A model generated the notes under the pieces. It ran no database searches, was not told where the DNA came from, and saw nothing but the letters and a program-made list of their open reading frames with translations. This document shows positions 6,365 to 7,047 of a stretch of DNA of 7,047 nt, one piece after another. Source of the stretch: JBJEQG01 sp051881635 (GTDB taxonomy: Bacteria; Bacillota; Clostridia; Oscillospirales; Acutalibacteraceae). Position numbers and translations under genes: made by a program. How positions within the stretch are numbered: the first letter of the stretch is position 1; each line of letters starts with the position of its first letter. The stretch lies in NCBI GenBank assembly GCA_051881635.1, contig JBJEQG010000003.1, forward strand, positions 1 through 7,047. Direction: 5' to 3'.

Positions 6365-6826
6365 ATGAAGTATATTACAGCAACAAAAGACGATATGACT
6401 TTGCTTATGCAAATCCGATTGGAAATGCTGAAAGTTGTAAATCACTTGCCGTCCGATTATGTTTTTGACAATCAACTGCTCACATACAGTCAAGCTTATT
6501 TTGAAAAGGGAAACCAAACAACGGTGTTGGCGATTGAGGAAGATACCGTTGTCGGTTGTGCGACACTGTGCTATATAGAAATGATGCCCACTTTTTCACA
6601 CCCAACAGGAAAAAGAGGTCACTTGATGAATGTCTATACGAACAGCCGATACCGCCGACATGGTATTGCCTCAAAAATGCTGGATATGCTCATTCAGGAA
6701 GCGAAAGAAAAAGGTGTTACAGAAATCAGTTTGGACGCAACGGACTGTGGAAAACCTTTGTATGAAAAGTTTGGCTTTAAACAATCCGATGAATGTATGG
6801 TGCTGAATTTGGTTTCCGAATTTTAA
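6365..6826 (+). CDS. GNAT-family N-acetyltransferase, small
   Basis: A 153-residue single-domain acetyltransferase. The acetyl-CoA pyrophosphate loop is RRHGIA (residues 97-102, matching R/Q-x-x-G-x-G/A) after the strand HLMNVYTNSRY (86-96), and the C-terminal motif is YEKFGF (133-138) after DATDCGKPL. The architecture is typical of standalone bacterial GNATs; the acceptor substrate cannot be inferred. The ATG lies only three bases after the glucokinase stop and has no recognisable Shine-Dalgarno sequence, so its translation probably depends on ribosomes finishing the upstream gene. It is the last gene of that unit, since a strong terminator begins two bases after its stop. It is clearly different in sequence from the GNAT at 1452, so it is not a recent duplicate. 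Confidence 0.87.
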   Translation: MKYITATKDDMTLLMQIRLEMLKVVNHLPSDYVFDNQLLTYSQAYFEKGNQTTVLAIEEDTVVGCATLCYIEMMPTFSHPTGKRGHLMNVYTNSRYRRHGIASKMLDMLIQEAKEKGVTEISLDATDCGKPLYEKFGFKQSDECMVLNLVSEF

Positions 6827-6827
6827 A

Positions 6828-6872
6828 ACAGTCGGGCAGCAGAAAAATGCCGCCCGACTGTATTGTTTATTA
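6828..6872 (+). terminator. Strong intrinsic terminator after the glucokinase-GNAT unit
   Basis: ACAGTCGGGCAGC (6828-6840) pairs with GCCGCCCGACTGT (6849-6861) over 13 positions with one A-C mismatch, around the loop AGAAAAAT. The T-rich tract TATTGTTTATTA follows. The left flank TTTTAAA gives a moderate T tract on the minus strand too, so it may work in both directions. Confidence 0.85.
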
Positions 6873-6873
6873 T

Positions 6874-6883
6874 AAAGGAGGTG
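6874..6883 (+). promoter_or_regulatory. Orphan near-consensus Shine-Dalgarno sequence
   Basis: AAAGGAGGTG is an almost perfect complement of the 16S rRNA 3' end, but no useful ORF follows. The in-frame GTG at 6881 and the nearby downstream codons soon meet stops. It may be the ribosome binding site left over from a gene displaced by insertion of the tnpB element, or chance. Confidence 0.3.
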
Positions 6884-6903
6884 CTGTTAAGTAATCAAAT
6901 ATA

Positions 6904-6929
6904 TTGACGAATATGTTTGAATGTGTCAA
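6904..6929 (+). other. Weak inverted repeat upstream of tnpB, possible element-end structure
   Basis: TTGAC (6904-6908) and GTCAA (6925-6929) are complementary around a 16-base loop. IS200/IS605 elements carry subterminal imperfect hairpins at their ends, so this could be the left-end structure of the tnpB element. The stem is short, so the call is tentative. Confidence 0.2.
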
Positions 6930-6957
6930 AAAATATATAAAAAATACAGGAGGATAA
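6913..6957 (+). CDS. 14-codon small ORF covering the tnpB ribosome binding site
   Basis: ATG at 6913 opens 14 codons (MFECVKKYIKNTGG) and ends at TAA 6955-6957. It reads through the AGGAGG at 6948-6953 and stops six bases before the tnpB TTG. It lacks a clear ribosome binding site of its own. It could be a leader ORF coupling to tnpB, or chance in an AT-rich leader. Confidence 0.15.
   Translation: MFECVKKYIKNTGG
6948..6953 (+). promoter_or_regulatory. Ribosome binding site of tnpB
   Basis: AGGAGG is nine bases before the TTG at 6963. It favours that TTG over the in-frame ATG at 6921, which would add 14 residues that do not look like TnpB and has no site of its own. Confidence 0.6.
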
Positions 6958-6962
6958 AGACA

Positions 6963-7047
6963 TTGCTGACGAGCTACAAGACAGAAATAAATCCGACATC
7001 TGAGCAAAAGCAGATAATCAATCGCACTATTGGGGTATGCAGATTTG
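6963..7047 (+). CDS. tnpB: TnpB (OrfB) RNA-guided nuclease of an IS200/IS605 or IS607-type element, N-terminal part only
   Basis: Only the first 28 residues are in the window, and the reading frame is still open at the edge. They match the conserved TnpB N-terminus: SYKTEINPTSEQKQ followed by INRTIGVCRF, the usual pattern of a short basic strand (normally YK/R-x-x-x-x-P-T-x-E-Q) then a helix ending in G-x-C-R-F/Y. TnpB proteins are RNA-guided DNA endonucleases, ancestors of Cas12, encoded by IS200/IS605 and IS607 transposons; they cut at the element's target site and promote its retention. No tnpA transposase lies upstream, so this may be a tnpB-only (IS1341-type) element or have tnpA on the far side. 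The catalytic RuvC residues, zinc finger and guide RNA region lie beyond the window. Confidence 0.8.
   Translation, partial: MLTSYKTEINPTSEQKQIINRTIGVCRF

Larger units (their letters stand above)
6889..7047 (+). mobile_element. Left part of a tnpB-carrying insertion element (boundary uncertain)
   Basis: The tnpB start and its AT-rich leader follow directly after a chromosomal terminator, which suggests a mobile element inserted downstream of the glucokinase-GNAT unit. The left end must lie between about 6873 and 6962. I place it near 6889, after the orphan Shine-Dalgarno sequence and the bases CTGTT, but no terminal sequence proves this. IS200/IS605 elements make no target duplication, so flanking repeats would not help. 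Confidence 0.4.

Noticed and set aside
6017..6517. Minus-strand ORF of 166 codons spanning the glucokinase-GNAT boundary
   Set aside because: It is antisense to two well-supported genes, and its composition (rich in Asn, Ile and Cys) shows no motif.
1452..6826. The two GNAT genes as a recent duplication flanking a mobile cassette
   Set aside because: They belong to different GNAT subtypes and share little beyond the fold motifs. No flanking repeats were seen.
6904..6941. TTGACG followed by TATATA/TATAAA as a tnpB promoter
   Set aside because: The gap is 24-26 bases, too long for a sigma-A promoter, and no alternative -10 is correctly placed.

Overview
The window looks like a stretch of a low-to-moderate G+C Bacillota (Firmicutes) chromosome, most likely from the class Clostridia. 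Three things point there: the walJ/yycJ-rlmH gene pair, strong AGGAGG-type Shine-Dalgarno sites, and a ROK glucokinase of the Gram-positive type. The class is an inference from gene content and protein style; no rRNA or other phylogenetic marker is present. All recognised genes lie on the + strand.

Region 1 (1-1362) holds conserved housekeeping genes. A possible 3' end of an upstream gene (1-114) is followed by walJ (metallo-beta-lactamase-fold nuclease, 80-868) and rlmH (23S rRNA pseudouridine methyltransferase, 880-1362), closely spaced and each with a good ribosome binding site.

Region 2 (1452-5231) is a compact four-gene cassette: a RimJ/RimL-type GNAT acetyltransferase, an ABC transporter ATPase of the MacB/LolD type, and two FtsX/MacB-type permeases. 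Each gene can be read as overlapping the next by 8-17 bases, so the ATPase and permeases almost certainly form one transporter and the acetyltransferase is co-translated with it. An AU-rich hairpin with a long T tract ends the cassette (5287-5317). A 20-base near-perfect palindrome lies just before that hairpin (5259-5278).

Region 3 (about 5324-6872) is a second transcription unit: a promoter-like segment, a ROK-family glucokinase (5393-6361), a small GNAT acetyltransferase three bases downstream (6365-6826), and a strong intrinsic terminator (6828-6872).

Region 4 (6873-7047) is the start of a mobile element. The last 85 bases encode the N-terminus of a TnpB (IS200/IS605 or IS607-type OrfB) protein with a TTG start behind AGGAGG, and the window cuts it off. 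An isolated, near-consensus Shine-Dalgarno sequence with no gene behind it (6874-6883) lies between the terminator and tnpB and may mark the insertion junction.

I found no clear evidence of a new biological system. The best candidates for a second look are the acetyltransferase-plus-ABC-exporter cassette, the TnpB element with its 5' leader region, and the 5259 palindrome. There is no gene-free stretch longer than 300 bases, and I saw no tRNA, rRNA or CRISPR array.
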